From assembly GCF_025465255.1 (NCBI RefSeq), contig NZ_JAODNI010000121.1, positions 62,001 through 126,000 of the forward strand: a stretch of 64,000 nucleotides of DNA, in the 5' to 3' direction. This DNA is from Pseudonocardia sp. GTDB lineage: Bacteria > Actinomycetota > Actinomycetes > Mycobacteriales > Pseudonocardiaceae. Positions within the stretch are counted from its first letter, which is position 1. Each line of letters starts with the position of its first letter. The notes beneath the pieces are model-generated. The model made no database searches. It saw only the letters and a program-made list of their open reading frames with translations, and was not told where the DNA came from. The position numbers and the translations under genes are program-made. Shown here in pieces: positions 1 to 8,426 of the stretch.

Positions 1-82
1 GCCCGAACCCGATGCCCACGACGTCCACGTGTTCGATCCCGGCGACGTCCCCGGTCGTGCGCTCGGTGTGCGGCTCGCTCAT
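1..82 (-). CDS. N-terminus of a siderophore-type L-ornithine/L-lysine N-monooxygenase (partial)
   Basis: Only the first 27 codons lie in the window; the gene runs off the left edge. They end in DVVGIGFG, the start of an FAD-binding Rossmann motif. The next codon begins with C, which fits the GFGP that opens SidA/PvdA/IucD-type flavin N-hydroxylases. Those enzymes hydroxylate the side-chain amine of ornithine or lysine for hydroxamate siderophores. Two in-frame ATGs exist, at 88 and 82. A GAGAGG ribosome site abuts the first and sits 6 nt before the second, so 82 is preferred. A candidate iron box lies about 50 bp upstream. The family call is inferred from a short stretch; another class B flavin monooxygenase is possible. 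Confidence 0.6.
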   Translation of the reverse strand, partial: MSEPHTERTTGDVAGIEHVDVVGIGFG

Positions 83-130
83 CGTCATCCTCTCGGCACC
101 CCGACGGGGTACGGGTCACGGCAGCCTTAC

Positions 131-149
131 TCAGGGCAGGCTAACCAAT
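131..149. promoter_or_regulatory. Candidate IdeR/DmdR1 iron box
   Basis: TCAGGGCAGGCTAACCAAT matches the actinobacterial DtxR-family consensus TTAGGTTAGGCTAACCTAA at 14 of 19 positions, including an unbroken AGGCTAACC core. It lies about 50 bp upstream of the N-monooxygenase start on the minus strand, where iron-loaded IdeR or DmdR1 would block transcription. The site is read directly; its function is inferred from consensus and gene context. Confidence 0.6.
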
Positions 150-313
150 AGTGAGGATGCACTACGCCACCGGGCGGGTGATCTTCACGCAGCGACGGAA
201 ACCCGGTTGCCGCGCGGGACGCGGCCGACCGGCGGAAAGCGGGATCACACCTGGTGACAGGAGCACCACGATGGCAGGATGGCAGGATGCCCGGCCCCCC
301 TCAGGGAACCGGG

Positions 314-955
314 TCAGCGGGCGGCAGCGGGCCCGTCGAGCAGGGTGCGGGCGAGCTCCTGCCACTGCGCGACCATCGGGTCCGTCGCGGGATCCCGGGG
401 ATCGAACGTGTAGGTCATGGCGGTGCCGCGCATGCTCGTGAACAACAGGTCCCGCAGGCGGGTGAACCCGGGTCGCGAGGCGAGCTCGTCGCCGAACATC
501 CGGGTCATCGAGGCGCGGATCGCCGCGCCGAGGGTGCGTTCCTCGGGCCGCAGCGCGTCCGCGATCTCCGGGTTGGCACGGGCCGCGGTCCACAGCTCGA
601 TGGCCGCCCAGAAGTGCGGCTCGGTGAAGCTCTCCCACAACGACTCGATCACCCGGTCGGCGCGCTGCCACACGTCGGTGGGTGGGTGGCCGTCGAGCAG
701 CAGGGCGAGCCGGTCCTCGGTGTCCTGCACGCGTTTGACGGCCAGGTGTTGCGCCGCGGCGACGAGCAACAGGTCCCTCGACGGGAAGTGGTGCAGCAGC
801 CGGCCGCGCGAGACCCCGGCCCGGGCCTGGATGGTGAGCGTGGTCGCGCCGGAGTAGCCGCCCTCGACGAGGGCGCTCACGGCGGCGTCCAGGATCCGGG
901 CGCGGCTGTCGGAGGTGCGCTGCGCCCGGGTCCTGGGCTCGGCTCCCGAAGTCAT
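314..955 (-). CDS. TetR/AcrR family transcriptional regulator
   Basis: This 213-residue protein has the TetR layout. An N-terminal helix-turn-helix at about residues 18-65 includes ILDAAVSALVEGGY, AGVSRGRLLHHF and PSRDLLLVA; the rest is an all-helical ligand-binding domain. Tyr in the usual YYHF-like stretch is replaced by LLHHF. It follows the acyl-CoA dehydrogenase gene by 24 bp on the same strand, so it probably shares its transcript and may autoregulate the thiolase-SDR-dehydrogenase set, with an acyl-CoA as a plausible ligand. The ligand cannot be read from sequence. Confidence 0.85.
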   Translation of the reverse strand: MTSGAEPRTRAQRTSDSRARILDAAVSALVEGGYSGATTLTIQARAGVSRGRLLHHFPSRDLLLVAAAQHLAVKRVQDTEDRLALLLDGHPPTDVWQRADRVIESLWESFTEPHFWAAIELWTAARANPEIADALRPEERTLGAAIRASMTRMFGDELASRPGFTRLRDLLFTSMRGTAMTYTFDPRDPATDPMVAQWQELARTLLDGPAAAR

Positions 956-979
956 GGATTCCCTGACGTCATGCGGCGA

Positions 980-2128
980 TCACAGGCCGAGACTACGGCC
1001 GATGACCTCCTTCATGATCTCGGTGGTGCCGCCGTAGATGCGGGTGATGCGGGCGTCGGCGTACGCCTTCGCGATCGGGTACTCGTTCATGTAGCCGTAG
1101 CCGCCGTGCAGCTGCAGGCACTTGTCGACGACCCGGCCCTGCAGCTCGGTGCACCAGTACTTCGCCTTGCTGGCGTCGACGGCGGTGAGCTCGCCCGCGT
1201 TCAGGGCGCGGATGCAGTCGTCCACGTAGTGCTCGGCGATGTCGATCTCGGTGTCGAGCTCGGCGAGGACGAACCTCGAGTTCTGGAACGAGCCGATCGG
1301 CGAGCCGAAGGCCTTGCGCTCTTTGACGTAGTCCAGGGTCCAGCCCAGCGCGGCCCGGGACGCGGCGACCCCGGCGACGGCGATGGAGAGGCGCTCCTGC
1401 GGCAGGTTGGTGACGAGCTGGGTGAAGCCCTTCCCCTCCTCGCCGAGCAGGTTCGCGACCGGGACCCGGACGTCGGTGAACGACAGCTCCGCGGTGTCCT
1501 GGGCGTGCTGGCCGAGCTTGTCGAGGTTGCGGCCGCGCTCGAAGCCCTCCATCCCGCGCTCGATCACCAGCAGCGAGATGCCCTTGTGCTTCTGCGACGG
1601 GTCGGTCTTGACCGCGGTGATCACCAGGTCGGAGTTGATCCCGTTGGTGATGAACGTCTTGGCGCCGTTGACGACGTAGTGGTCGCCCTCGCGCCGGGCC
1701 GTCGTCGACATCGAGGCGAGGTCCGAGCCGATGCCCGGCTCGGTCATCGCGATCGCGCTGATCAGCTCGCCGGAGACGATGCCGGGCAGCCAGCGCTGCT
1801 TCTGCTCCTCCGTGCAGTACGCGAGGAAGTACGGCATGCAGATGTCGTTGTGCAGGGTCAGGCCCAGCCCGGCCGCCGCCGCCCCCGAGCGCATGAACTC
1901 CTCGGTGATCACGGCGTTGAACCGGAAGTCCTTGACCCCACCGCCGCCGTACTCCTCCGGCACGTCGATGCCGAGGAAGCCGGACTTCCCGGCGGTCGCG
2001 AACAGCTCGCGCGGGACGATGCTGTCCTTCGCCCACCGATCGTCGTGCGGCACGATCTCCTGCTCGACGAACTTCCGGAAGGACTCCCGGAACGCGTCGT
2101 GGTCGCTCTCGTACAGGCTGCGCTTCAT
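980..2128 (-). CDS. Acyl-CoA dehydrogenase, long-chain/LCAD-like type
   Basis: A 382-residue FAD enzyme that introduces the alpha-beta double bond in acyl-CoA thioesters. FAD and substrate motifs are visible: MTEPGIGSDLASM near residue 130, and LHGGYGYMNEYP with RIYGGTTEIMKEVI at the C-terminus. The canonical MCAD catalytic Glu position (YEG) is Gly here (YGG). A Glu in NLPQERLSIA matches the helix-G catalytic Glu of LCAD and isovaleryl-CoA dehydrogenases, so the enzyme should still be active. It lies 42 bp downstream of the SDR gene and 24 bp upstream of tetR. The substrate is unknown; long or branched acyl-CoA is the inference. Confidence 0.9.
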   Translation of the reverse strand: MKRSLYESDHDAFRESFRKFVEQEIVPHDDRWAKDSIVPRELFATAGKSGFLGIDVPEEYGGGGVKDFRFNAVITEEFMRSGAAAAGLGLTLHNDICMPYFLAYCTEEQKQRWLPGIVSGELISAIAMTEPGIGSDLASMSTTARREGDHYVVNGAKTFITNGINSDLVITAVKTDPSQKHKGISLLVIERGMEGFERGRNLDKLGQHAQDTAELSFTDVRVPVANLLGEEGKGFTQLVTNLPQERLSIAVAGVAASRAALGWTLDYVKERKAFGSPIGSFQNSRFVLAELDTEIDIAEHYVDDCIRALNAGELTAVDASKAKYWCTELQGRVVDKCLQLHGGYGYMNEYPIAKAYADARITRIYGGTTEIMKEVIGRSLGL

Positions 2129-2170
2129 GGGAGTCCTTCCGGGTCGTCGGGCGGAGGGTGGGTGCGGCCG

Positions 2171-2923
2171 CTAGCGGGGCGCCATGCGGATGGCGCCGTC
2201 GAGCCGGATGACCTCACCGTTCAGCATCGGGTTGGCCACGATGTGCGCGGCCAACGCGCCGTACTCCGACGGGCTTCCCAGCCGGGCCGGGTGCGGAACC
2301 TGGGCGCCGAGCGAGGCCTTGGCCTCCTCCGGCAGGCCGGCCAGCAGCGGGGTGTCGAACAGGCCGGGCGCGATGGTGCAGACCCGGATCATGGCGCCGG
2401 CCAGGTCCCGCGCGATCGGCAGCGTCATGCCCACGACGCCGCCCTTCGACGCCGAGTAGGCCGCCTGCCCGATCTGCCCGTCGAACGCCGCGACCGACGC
2501 GGTGTTGACGATGACGCCGCGCTCGCCGTCGATCGGGTCCGCCTGAGCGATGCGCTCCGCGGCCAGCCGGATGACGTTGAACGTGCCGACCAGGTTGATC
2601 TGAATGATGCGGTTGAAGTCGGCGAGCGGGAACGGGCCCTTCCTGCCGATCGTCTTGATCGCGTTGCCGGTGCCGGCGCAGTTGACCGCGACGCGCAGCG
2701 TGCCCAGCTCCGCGGCGACGTCCAGGGCCTCCTTGACGGAGTCCTCGCTGGTCACGTCGCCGGCGACGAACCGGACCCTGTCGCCCAGCTTGTCCACGGC
2801 CTCGGAGTTCCTGAGGTCGAGGATGACGACGCTCGCGCCGGCGTCGAGCAGCTTCTCGGTGGTGGCCAGGCCGAGGCCCGAGGCCCCGCCGGTGACCAGC
2901 GCGACCGAACCGTTGATGTCCAT
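2171..2923 (-). CDS. SDR-family 3-hydroxyacyl-CoA dehydrogenase (type II/HSD10-like)
   Basis: A 250-residue short-chain dehydrogenase. It begins [20 protein letters not shown] with the TGxxxGxG cofactor motif, has an Asp after the second strand (VVILDLRN) that favours NAD(H), and carries NCAG, catalytic Ser in [10 protein letters not shown], and YSASK. The [14 protein letters not shown] and [16 protein letters not shown] regions are typical of 3-hydroxyacyl-CoA dehydrogenase type II, which catalyses the third beta-oxidation step. The ATG at 2923 begins directly at the conserved N-terminus; the longer upstream reading frame is antisense to thiolase. It sits between thiolase and acyl-CoA dehydrogenase genes on the same strand, supporting a fatty-acid, steroid or branched acyl role. 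Confidence 0.9.
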   Translation of the reverse strand: MDINGSVALVTGGASGLGLATTEKLLDAGASVVILDLRNSEAVDKLGDRVRFVAGDVTSEDSVKEALDVAAELGTLRVAVNCAGTGNAIKTIGRKGPFPLADFNRIIQINLVGTFNVIRLAAERIAQADPIDGERGVIVNTASVAAFDGQIGQAAYSASKGGVVGMTLPIARDLAGAMIRVCTIAPGLFDTPLLAGLPEEAKASLGAQVPHPARLGSPSEYGALAAHIVANPMLNGEVIRLDGAIRMAPR

Positions 2924-2953
2924 CGGGGGAACGAACCTCCAGGTGATCGGTAC

Positions 2954-2997
2954 CTGTGCGCGGGAAACCTCGTTAGAACGAGGTTTCACGCGCACAG
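2954..2997. terminator. Long hairpin between thiolase and SDR genes (palindrome family copy A)
   Basis: Two 21-nt arms with a single mismatch surround a 2-nt AG spacer. The arms begin CTGTGCGCG and meet at CCTCGTT/AACGAGG. It lies directly after the thiolase stop and before the SDR start on the same strand, so it could be an intrinsic terminator or attenuator inside the cluster. It is related to the elements at 14838-14880 and 62076-62119. Confidence 0.7.
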
Positions 2998-3000
2998 GGG

Positions 3001-4149
3001 TCAGAGCAGTTCGAGGATGGTGGCGTTGGCCTGGCCGCCGCCCTCGCACATCGTCTGCAGGCCGTAGCGGATGCCGTTGTCCCGCATGTGGTGGATCAGG
3101 GTCGTCATGATCCTGGCACCGGAACCGCCGAGCGGGTGGCCGAGCGCGATCGCTCCCCCGTTGGGGTTGAGCGACTTGGCGTCCGCGCCGATGTCGGAGA
3201 GCCACGCGAGCGGCACCGGGGCGAACGCCTCGTTGACCTCGTAGGCGCCGATCTCGTCCACCCGCAGGCCCGACCTGGCCAGCGCCTTCTGGGTGGCGGG
3301 GATCGGGGCGGTCAGCATGATCACCGGGTCCGCACCGGCCAGGACCGCGGTGTGCACGCGGACGATCGGGGTCAGGCCCAGCTCGGCGGCCTTCTCCGAG
3401 GTGGTCATCAGCAGCGCGGCGGAACCGTCGCTGATCTGCGACGAGTTGCCCGCGGTGATGGTGCCGCCCTCGGGCTTGAACACGGTCTTCAGCTTGCTCA
3501 GGCCCTCGACGGTGCCGCCGCGGCGGATGCCCTCGTCCTGGCTGACGACGGTGCCGTCCGGCAGGGTGACGGGCGCGATTTGGCCCTCGAAGCGGCCCTC
3601 GTCCTGCGCGACGGCGGCCTTCTCGTGGCTGGCGATCGAGAACTCGTCGAGCTGGGTGCGGGTGAAGCCCCACTGCTCGGCGATCATCTCGGCGCCGACG
3701 CCCTGGTTCGGGAACCGGCCGTTGTAACGAGCCATGAAGCGCTCGCCGAACGGGTTCTTGTCGGCGACCGCGGAGCCCATCGGGACCCGGCTCATCGACT
3801 CGACGCCACCGGCGACGGCGACGTCGTACTGCCCGGAGATCAGGCCGGCCGCCGCGAAGTGCACGGACTGCTGCGACGACCCGCACTGCCGGTCGACGGT
3901 CACGCCGGTGACGGTCTCGGGCCAGCCCGCGGCCAGCGCCGCGTTCCGGGCGATGTCGAAGGTCTGCTCGCCGACCTGGGACACGCAGCCCCAGATCACG
4001 TCGTCGATCACGGCCGGGTCCACGCCGCTGCGCTCGGCGAGGGCCTGGAGCACGTGGGCGGACAGGTCCACCGGGTGGATCCCGGACAGACCGCCGTTCC
4101 GCTTGCCGACGGGGGTTCGTACCGCTTCAACGATGACTGCGTCTCGCAC
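3001..4149 (-). CDS. Acetyl-CoA acyltransferase (thiolase)
   Basis: This 382-residue enzyme shows all thiolase landmarks: nucleophile Cys89 in DRQCGSSQQ, the [19 protein letters not shown] segment with the catalytic His, and the late Cys in [10 protein letters not shown]. It performs thiolytic cleavage of 3-ketoacyl-CoA (or the reverse condensation). The start is taken as GTG at 4149, preceded by AGAGGAG at 7-nt spacing; an upstream in-frame ATG at 4191 would add a basic, non-conserved leader. It is first in a same-strand thiolase-SDR-dehydrogenase-tetR group, separated from the SDR gene by a long hairpin that may lower downstream expression. Confidence 0.92.
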   Translation of the reverse strand: MRDAVIVEAVRTPVGKRNGGLSGIHPVDLSAHVLQALAERSGVDPAVIDDVIWGCVSQVGEQTFDIARNAALAAGWPETVTGVTVDRQCGSSQQSVHFAAAGLISGQYDVAVAGGVESMSRVPMGSAVADKNPFGERFMARYNGRFPNQGVGAEMIAEQWGFTRTQLDEFSIASHEKAAVAQDEGRFEGQIAPVTLPDGTVVSQDEGIRRGGTVEGLSKLKTVFKPEGGTITAGNSSQISDGSAALLMTTSEKAAELGLTPIVRVHTAVLAGADPVIMLTAPIPATQKALARSGLRVDEIGAYEVNEAFAPVPLAWLSDIGADAKSLNPNGGAIALGHPLGGSGARIMTTLIHHMRDNGIRYGLQTMCEGGGQANATILELL

Positions 4150-4305
4150 GCCCTGGCTCCTCTGCCTCTGGCCTGGATCGGTCCGGCCCACTCCGACGGC
4201 CTCCGCGCACGCGGCTCCGTCGCCTGCCGGTGACGCTAGCAGCGAAACAGTCAGAGTTGACCGTCCGGAAGTGTGGTCTGCAGAACACCCGTTAAGATCA
4301 CCAGG

Positions 4306-5421
4306 TCAGAACACGATCACGCCGCGCAGGTTGCGGCCCGCGTGCATGTCGTCGAAGCCCTTCGCGACCTCGTCGAGGGAGTAGCGGGTGGTGATCAGCT
4401 CGTCGAGCTTGAGCGCGCCCCGCCGGTAGAGCTCGAGCTGCGCCGGGATGTCCGCAGTGGGCGCGCCGGCGCCGAACAGCGAGCCCTGCAGCCGCTTCTG
4501 GAACAGCACCAGCTCGGTCAGCGGGATGTCGCCCTCGCGGGTCCTGGCCTCCCCGAGCCCGACGACGACGCAGGTCCCCGCCTTGCGGACCGCCTTGAGA
4601 CCCTGCCCGACGTGCTTCCCGGTCACGACGCCGATGGTGACGATCACGGCGTCCGCGCCCTGCCCGCTCGTCAGGGACCGGGCCAGCTCCGCCGCCTCCG
4701 CGATCTCGGAGACGGCGTGCGTCGCCCCGAGGCCCAGCGCCGAGGTCCGCTTGAACTCGACGGGGTCGACGGCGATGACGGCCGACGCCCCGGCGTGCGC
4801 AGCGCCCTGCACCGCGTTGATGCCGATGCCGCCGACGCCCATCACGATCACGACCTGCCCGGGCCGGACCTCCGCGGAGTTCACCGCCGCACCCCAGCCC
4901 GTCCCCACGCCGCACCCGGTCAGGCATGCGACCTCGAGCGGGATCGACGGGTCGACCTTCACCGCCGACGCCGTCGAGACCGTCGTGTGCTCACAGAACG
5001 TGGAGAGGCCGCACATCTGGCCGACCGGTGCGCCGTCCAGGGAGAGCCGGAAGCTCGTCGGGTCCTCCCAGCGGGCGTTCGTGGCCAGCGAGGCCCCCAT
5101 GTCGCACAGGTTCTGGTGGCCCGTCGCGCACCACCGGCACCGCCCGCACGAGGGCAGGAACGAGAAGACGACGTGGTCGCCCTCGGCGAAGCCCGGCGTG
5201 TGCGGCCCGACGGCCTCGACGATCCCGGCGCCCTCGTGCCCGCCGGCGAACGGCAGGATGCCGACCTTCATGTCCCCGGTGGCGTGGTGGTCGTCGGAGT
5301 GGCAGAGCCCGGACGCGACCATCCGCACCCGCAGCTCGCCCTGCCGCGGATCGTCCACCTCCAGCTCGACGACCTCGAACCGACCGGGAACCTCACGCAG
5401 CACCGCACCTCGAGTCAACAC
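4306..5421 (-). CDS. NDMA-dependent (nicotinoprotein) zinc alcohol dehydrogenase
   Basis: A 371-residue medium-chain dehydrogenase. Catalytic zinc ligands are in GLCHSDDHH and GGHEGAG, and the structural zinc site is CGRCRWCATGHQNLC (four Cys). The cofactor motif is GVGGIGINAVQG. The beginning VLTRGAVLREVPGRFEVVE aligns with the MKTRAAVL start of the Rxyl_3153/NDMA-dependent family. GTG at 5421 is therefore chosen over the in-frame ATG at 5559, which would add 46 non-conserved residues. In this family NAD stays bound and electrons leave to the redox cofactor mycofactocin or the artificial acceptor NDMA. No mycofactocin genes are in the window. It is divergent from the methyltransferase gene. 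Confidence 0.88.
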   Translation of the reverse strand: MLTRGAVLREVPGRFEVVELEVDDPRQGELRVRMVASGLCHSDDHHATGDMKVGILPFAGGHEGAGIVEAVGPHTPGFAEGDHVVFSFLPSCGRCRWCATGHQNLCDMGASLATNARWEDPTSFRLSLDGAPVGQMCGLSTFCEHTTVSTASAVKVDPSIPLEVACLTGCGVGTGWGAAVNSAEVRPGQVVIVMGVGGIGINAVQGAAHAGASAVIAVDPVEFKRTSALGLGATHAVSEIAEAAELARSLTSGQGADAVIVTIGVVTGKHVGQGLKAVRKAGTCVVVGLGEARTREGDIPLTELVLFQKRLQGSLFGAGAPTADIPAQLELYRRGALKLDELITTRYSLDEVAKGFDDMHAGRNLRGVIVF

Positions 5422-5536
5422 CCGTCGATCTCTACACCCGTTCCGGGCCGGAAGGCCAGATGCCCCTGTCCCGAACCGGGTCCGGCTGCCAGGGTCGAGG
5501 TCGTCAGCAATGCTCACGACCTCCGGGAGGCCACGC

Positions 5537-6412
5537 GTGCACGACCAGTGGGACATCACGAACGGCGTGGGGTTGACGGCCCTCGCGGTCGCCGCCGCCC
5601 GGGCCGTCGAGGCCGGCCGGCCGGACGCCCTCGTGCACGACCGGTGGGCCGCCGAGTTCGTGCGCGCCGCCCGGTCGGTGGATCCCTCGGTGGACTTCCC
5701 CGCCGGCGCGGACGACGTCGGTGACGACGCGGAGCTCTGGCTCCCGATGACCGACTACATGGCCGTCCGCTCCCGGGTGTTCGACGACGCCCTGCTCGAC
5801 GGCGTCCGGGCGGCCCGGCAGGTGGTGGTGCTCGCCGCCGGCCTCGATGCGCGGGCGTTGCGGCTGCCGTGGCCGTCCGGGACGACGGTGTTCGAGGTGG
5901 ACCAGCCACGGGTACTGGCGTTCAAGCAGGAGGTGATCGACTCCCGCGGGGACACCTCCGGGGACCGCCGCACCGTGCCGGTCGACCTGCGGGACGACTG
6001 GTCGTCGGCCCTGCTGGACCGCGGGTTCGATCCCGCGGCGCCGACGGCGTGGCTCGCCGAGGGCCTGCTCCCCTACCTGCCCGCCGAGGCGGAGAAAGCG
6101 CTGTTCGAGACGATCGACCGGCTCTCCGCACCCGGGAGCACGCTCGCGGTCGAGGCCGTCGGCGAGGATCAGGTCGAGGCGATCGACGGGCACCCTGTCG
6201 TCACCCGCTCCGCGGAGAGCCTGGGCATGGACATCGTCGCGCTCTGGAACCGCGAGCCCCGCACGGACTGCACGGCCCGGCTCCGCGAGCTGGGCTGGGA
6301 GGTCGCGACCGAGTCCGCGGGCGCCGTGGCGCAGGGGTTGGGCCGCCCGCTGGTCGGCGACGTCGCGGGGATCATGGCGGAGGGACGGATCATCCGGGCA
6401 GGTAAGGGGTGA
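5537..6412 (+). CDS. TIGR00027-type class I SAM-dependent methyltransferase
   Basis: This 291-residue protein opens with WDITNGVGLTALAVAAARA and VHDRWAAEFVRA. It continues with QVVVLAAGLDARALRLPW, the SAM-binding loop of the leucine carboxymethyltransferase-like TIGR00027 family that is expanded in mycobacteria and Pseudonocardiales. FEVDQPRVLAFKQEV supplies the acidic ribose contact. WLAEGLLPYLP is also diagnostic. GTG at 5537 has a GGGAGG site 6 nt upstream. The natural substrate of this family is mostly unknown (O-methylation of a small molecule or lipid is assumed). It diverges from the alcohol dehydrogenase with 115 bp between starts and converges on the ABC importer operon. Confidence 0.88.
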   Translation: MHDQWDITNGVGLTALAVAAARAVEAGRPDALVHDRWAAEFVRAARSVDPSVDFPAGADDVGDDAELWLPMTDYMAVRSRVFDDALLDGVRAARQVVVLAAGLDARALRLPWPSGTTVFEVDQPRVLAFKQEVIDSRGDTSGDRRTVPVDLRDDWSSALLDRGFDPAAPTAWLAEGLLPYLPAEAEKALFETIDRLSAPGSTLAVEAVGEDQVEAIDGHPVVTRSAESLGMDIVALWNREPRTDCTARLRELGWEVATESAGAVAQGLGRPLVGDVAGIMAEGRIIRAGKG

Positions 6413-6416
6413 GCCC

Positions 6417-6446
6417 GGCGGCGGGGCGATCACCGTCCCCGCCGCC
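6417..6446. terminator. Bidirectional terminator hairpin
   Basis: Ten-base arms GGCGGCGGGG and CCCCGCCGCC flank a 10-nt loop. The hairpin lies between the methyltransferase and the converging ABC substrate-binding protein gene, so it can serve both. No T-run follows, as usual at this G+C. Confidence 0.65.
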
Positions 6447-6454
6447 GAGCGCGG

Positions 6455-7636
6455 CTAGTTGCCTCCGGGGTTCAGGGTGACCGTCTCGGGCTGGTAGTTC
6501 GTCCCCACGACGTCCACGCCCTGGCCCTTGAGGATCTCCACGGCCTTGGTCACGTAGTCGTTGGTGTACGCCTGCGGGTCCGGGTCCTTGGTCAGCACCG
6601 TCTGGCCGTCGGCGTTCACGGCGGTCCGGGCGACCTTCACGGTCTGGTCCCAGGCGGCCTGGTCGATGGTGCCGACGCCCGCGGCCGGCGACGGCCAGAT
6701 CAGCTTGTTGACCTCGTTGACCTGCCAGAGCTGGTGGCTCGCGCCGAGCTTCGAGCCCGCCTTCACGACGATGTCCCGGCAGGACGCCGCGTTGTCCCGG
6801 CAGTAGGCCCAGCCCTTGAGGGACGCGGCGACGAACTTCGTCGTCTGGTCCTGGTAGGCCGGGTCGGACAGCTTGTCCGTGCTGGCCCAGATCGCGTCCT
6901 GCAGCATCGCGGTGCCGTCGTCGTTCCAGTCGATCATCGAGAAGTCGCCCGGCTGGTAGAGCTGCCCGGTGGCGGGGTTCGTCGCCTCGAGCACCTGCGC
7001 GTACTCGTTGTAGGACATGGCCTGCGCGGCGTCGATCTCCCCGGACAGCAGCGCCTGCATGTCGAACTGCTGCTGCACGAGCGTGACGTCGGTGGCCGGC
7101 TTGATCCCGGCGTCGGTCATGCCGGCGAAGAGCTCGAACTCGTTGCCGAAGCCCCAGTTGCCGACCTTCTTGCCCTTCAGCTCGGCCGCAGCGGTGATGT
7201 TCTCCGTCGCGAACGACACCTGCCTGGTCCCGGAGCGCTGGAAGACCTGGGCCACGTCCGTGATCGCCGCCCCCTGCTCGCGCGACGCCAGCGCCTTGGG
7301 CACCCAGGCGATCGCGTAGTCCGCCTGGCCCTGGGCCAGCACGGTCTGCGGGACGATGTCGACGCCGCCCTCCTTGAAGGTGACGTCCAGGCCCTGCTCC
7401 CGGTAGAAGCCCTGGTCCGCGGCGGCGATGTAGCCGGCGAACTGGCCCTGGGTGAACCACTGCAGCTGCAGCGTGACCGGTTTCAGGGCACCCGGCGCCG
7501 TCGAGGCGCCGGAGCTGCTGTCCCCGGCTGGGGTGGTGGAGCATGCCGCGGCCGTGACGGTGAGCGCCGCGGCCACCGCGGCCACCCGCCAGGACCGTCG
7601 GGCCGGGAAGGATCTGGATCCTGCGAATCGGGACAC
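6455..7636 (-). CDS. ABC importer substrate-binding lipoprotein, NMT1/THI5-like
   Basis: This 393-residue secreted binding protein has an Arg-containing N-terminus, a hydrophobic stretch and Cys in TVTAAACSTT as the probable lipidation site. The mature part begins LQLQWFTQGQFAGYIAAADQ and continues QGFYREQGLDV, the SsuA/THI5 (NMT1) periplasmic-binding fold used for pyrimidine, thiamine-precursor and sulfonate uptake. GTG at 7636 is selected because GGAGG lies 6 nt upstream and the signal peptide starts there. It is last in a four-gene importer operon that diverges from pyrimidine-degradation enzymes. The inferred ligand is a pyrimidine, hydantoin or ureido compound; sequence alone does not prove which. 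Confidence 0.88.
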   Translation of the reverse strand: MSRFAGSRSFPARRSWRVAAVAAALTVTAAACSTTPAGDSSSGASTAPGALKPVTLQLQWFTQGQFAGYIAAADQGFYREQGLDVTFKEGGVDIVPQTVLAQGQADYAIAWVPKALASREQGAAITDVAQVFQRSGTRQVSFATENITAAAELKGKKVGNWGFGNEFELFAGMTDAGIKPATDVTLVQQQFDMQALLSGEIDAAQAMSYNEYAQVLEATNPATGQLYQPGDFSMIDWNDDGTAMLQDAIWASTDKLSDPAYQDQTTKFVAASLKGWAYCRDNAASCRDIVVKAGSKLGASHQLWQVNEVNKLIWPSPAAGVGTIDQAAWDQTVKVARTAVNADGQTVLTKDPDPQAYTNDYVTKAVEILKGQGVDVVGTNYQPETVTLNPGGN

Positions 7637-7658
7637 CGGGGACCTCCGGGGGTCGGTT

Positions 7659-8426
7659 TCAGCGGCTGGTGCGGGTGCGGGTGACCAGGCGCTCGACGAG
7701 CAGGCCGGCCAGGAAGAACAGCAGCCCCAGGGCGATCGAGGCGGCGACGAAGGCCCACGCGCGGGCGTAGGCGGTGTTGGCGGCCGCGGAGGAGATCCGG
7801 CTGCCAAGCCCGTTCTGCAGGCCGCCGAAGTACTCCGCGACGATCGCGGCGACTACCGCCGCGGGGGCGGCCAGCCGCAGGCCCGTCATCACGTACGGGA
7901 CGGCGCCGGGCAACCGCACGAACCTGGCCTGCTGCCACGGCGTCGCCGCCAGGGAGGCCATCAGCTCGGCGTGCACCGGCTGCACCTGGCGCAGGCCGCG
8001 CAGGGTGGAGACGAACACGGGCACGATCACGACGACGGTGACGACAAGGCGTCGCGGGATCTCGGTCGTCGAGCCGAACATCGTGGTGAACACCGGCGCC
8101 AGCGCGACGATCGGGACCGCGCTCGCCGCGAGCACCACGGGGGTGACGAGCTCCTGGACCAGGCGTGACCCCGCGGCCAGGACCGCCAGCACGACCCCGG
8201 CGAGGAAACCCGCGACCAGTCCGACCAGGGCGTTCCCACCCGTGATCCCGGCGGTGGCGAGCAGCACGGGGAACTGGGCGCCGATCTGGGTCGCGATCGC
8301 GCTCGGCGCCGGCAGCAGGAACGCGGGCACCCCCGCGGCCGTCACGACCACCTGCCACAGCACCAGGACCGCGATCCCGAAGACCACCGGGGCGGCGACC
8401 CGGGCCGTCGTCGCGCGGCCGGTCAT
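7659..8426 (-). CDS. ABC importer permease (SsuC/NMT1-type)
   Basis: A 255-residue membrane protein with about six transmembrane segments. The ABC-contacting EAA-like loop (ELMASLAATPWQQARFVRLP) is followed by GAVPYVMTGLRLAAP. ATG at 8426 overlaps the ATPase stop as ATGA, showing translational coupling; the frame extends upstream only as an antisense shadow of the ATPase. Together with the second permease at 9205-10074 it would form a heterodimeric channel, while the ATPase lies between them. It imports the ligand captured by the lipoprotein encoded 22 bp downstream. Confidence 0.9.
   Translation of the reverse strand: MTGRATTARVAAPVVFGIAVLVLWQVVVTAAGVPAFLLPAPSAIATQIGAQFPVLLATAGITGGNALVGLVAGFLAGVVLAVLAAGSRLVQELVTPVVLAASAVPIVALAPVFTTMFGSTTEIPRRLVVTVVVIVPVFVSTLRGLRQVQPVHAELMASLAATPWQQARFVRLPGAVPYVMTGLRLAAPAAVVAAIVAEYFGGLQNGLGSRISSAAANTAYARAWAFVAASIALGLLFFLAGLLVERLVTRTRTSR

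Noticed and set aside
254..3067. 937-codon plus-strand open frame over tetR, dehydrogenase and SDR genes
   Set aside because: Antisense shadow created by high third-position G+C. Its Arg/Gly/Val-rich translation has no family motif, while the minus strand encodes recognisable enzymes.
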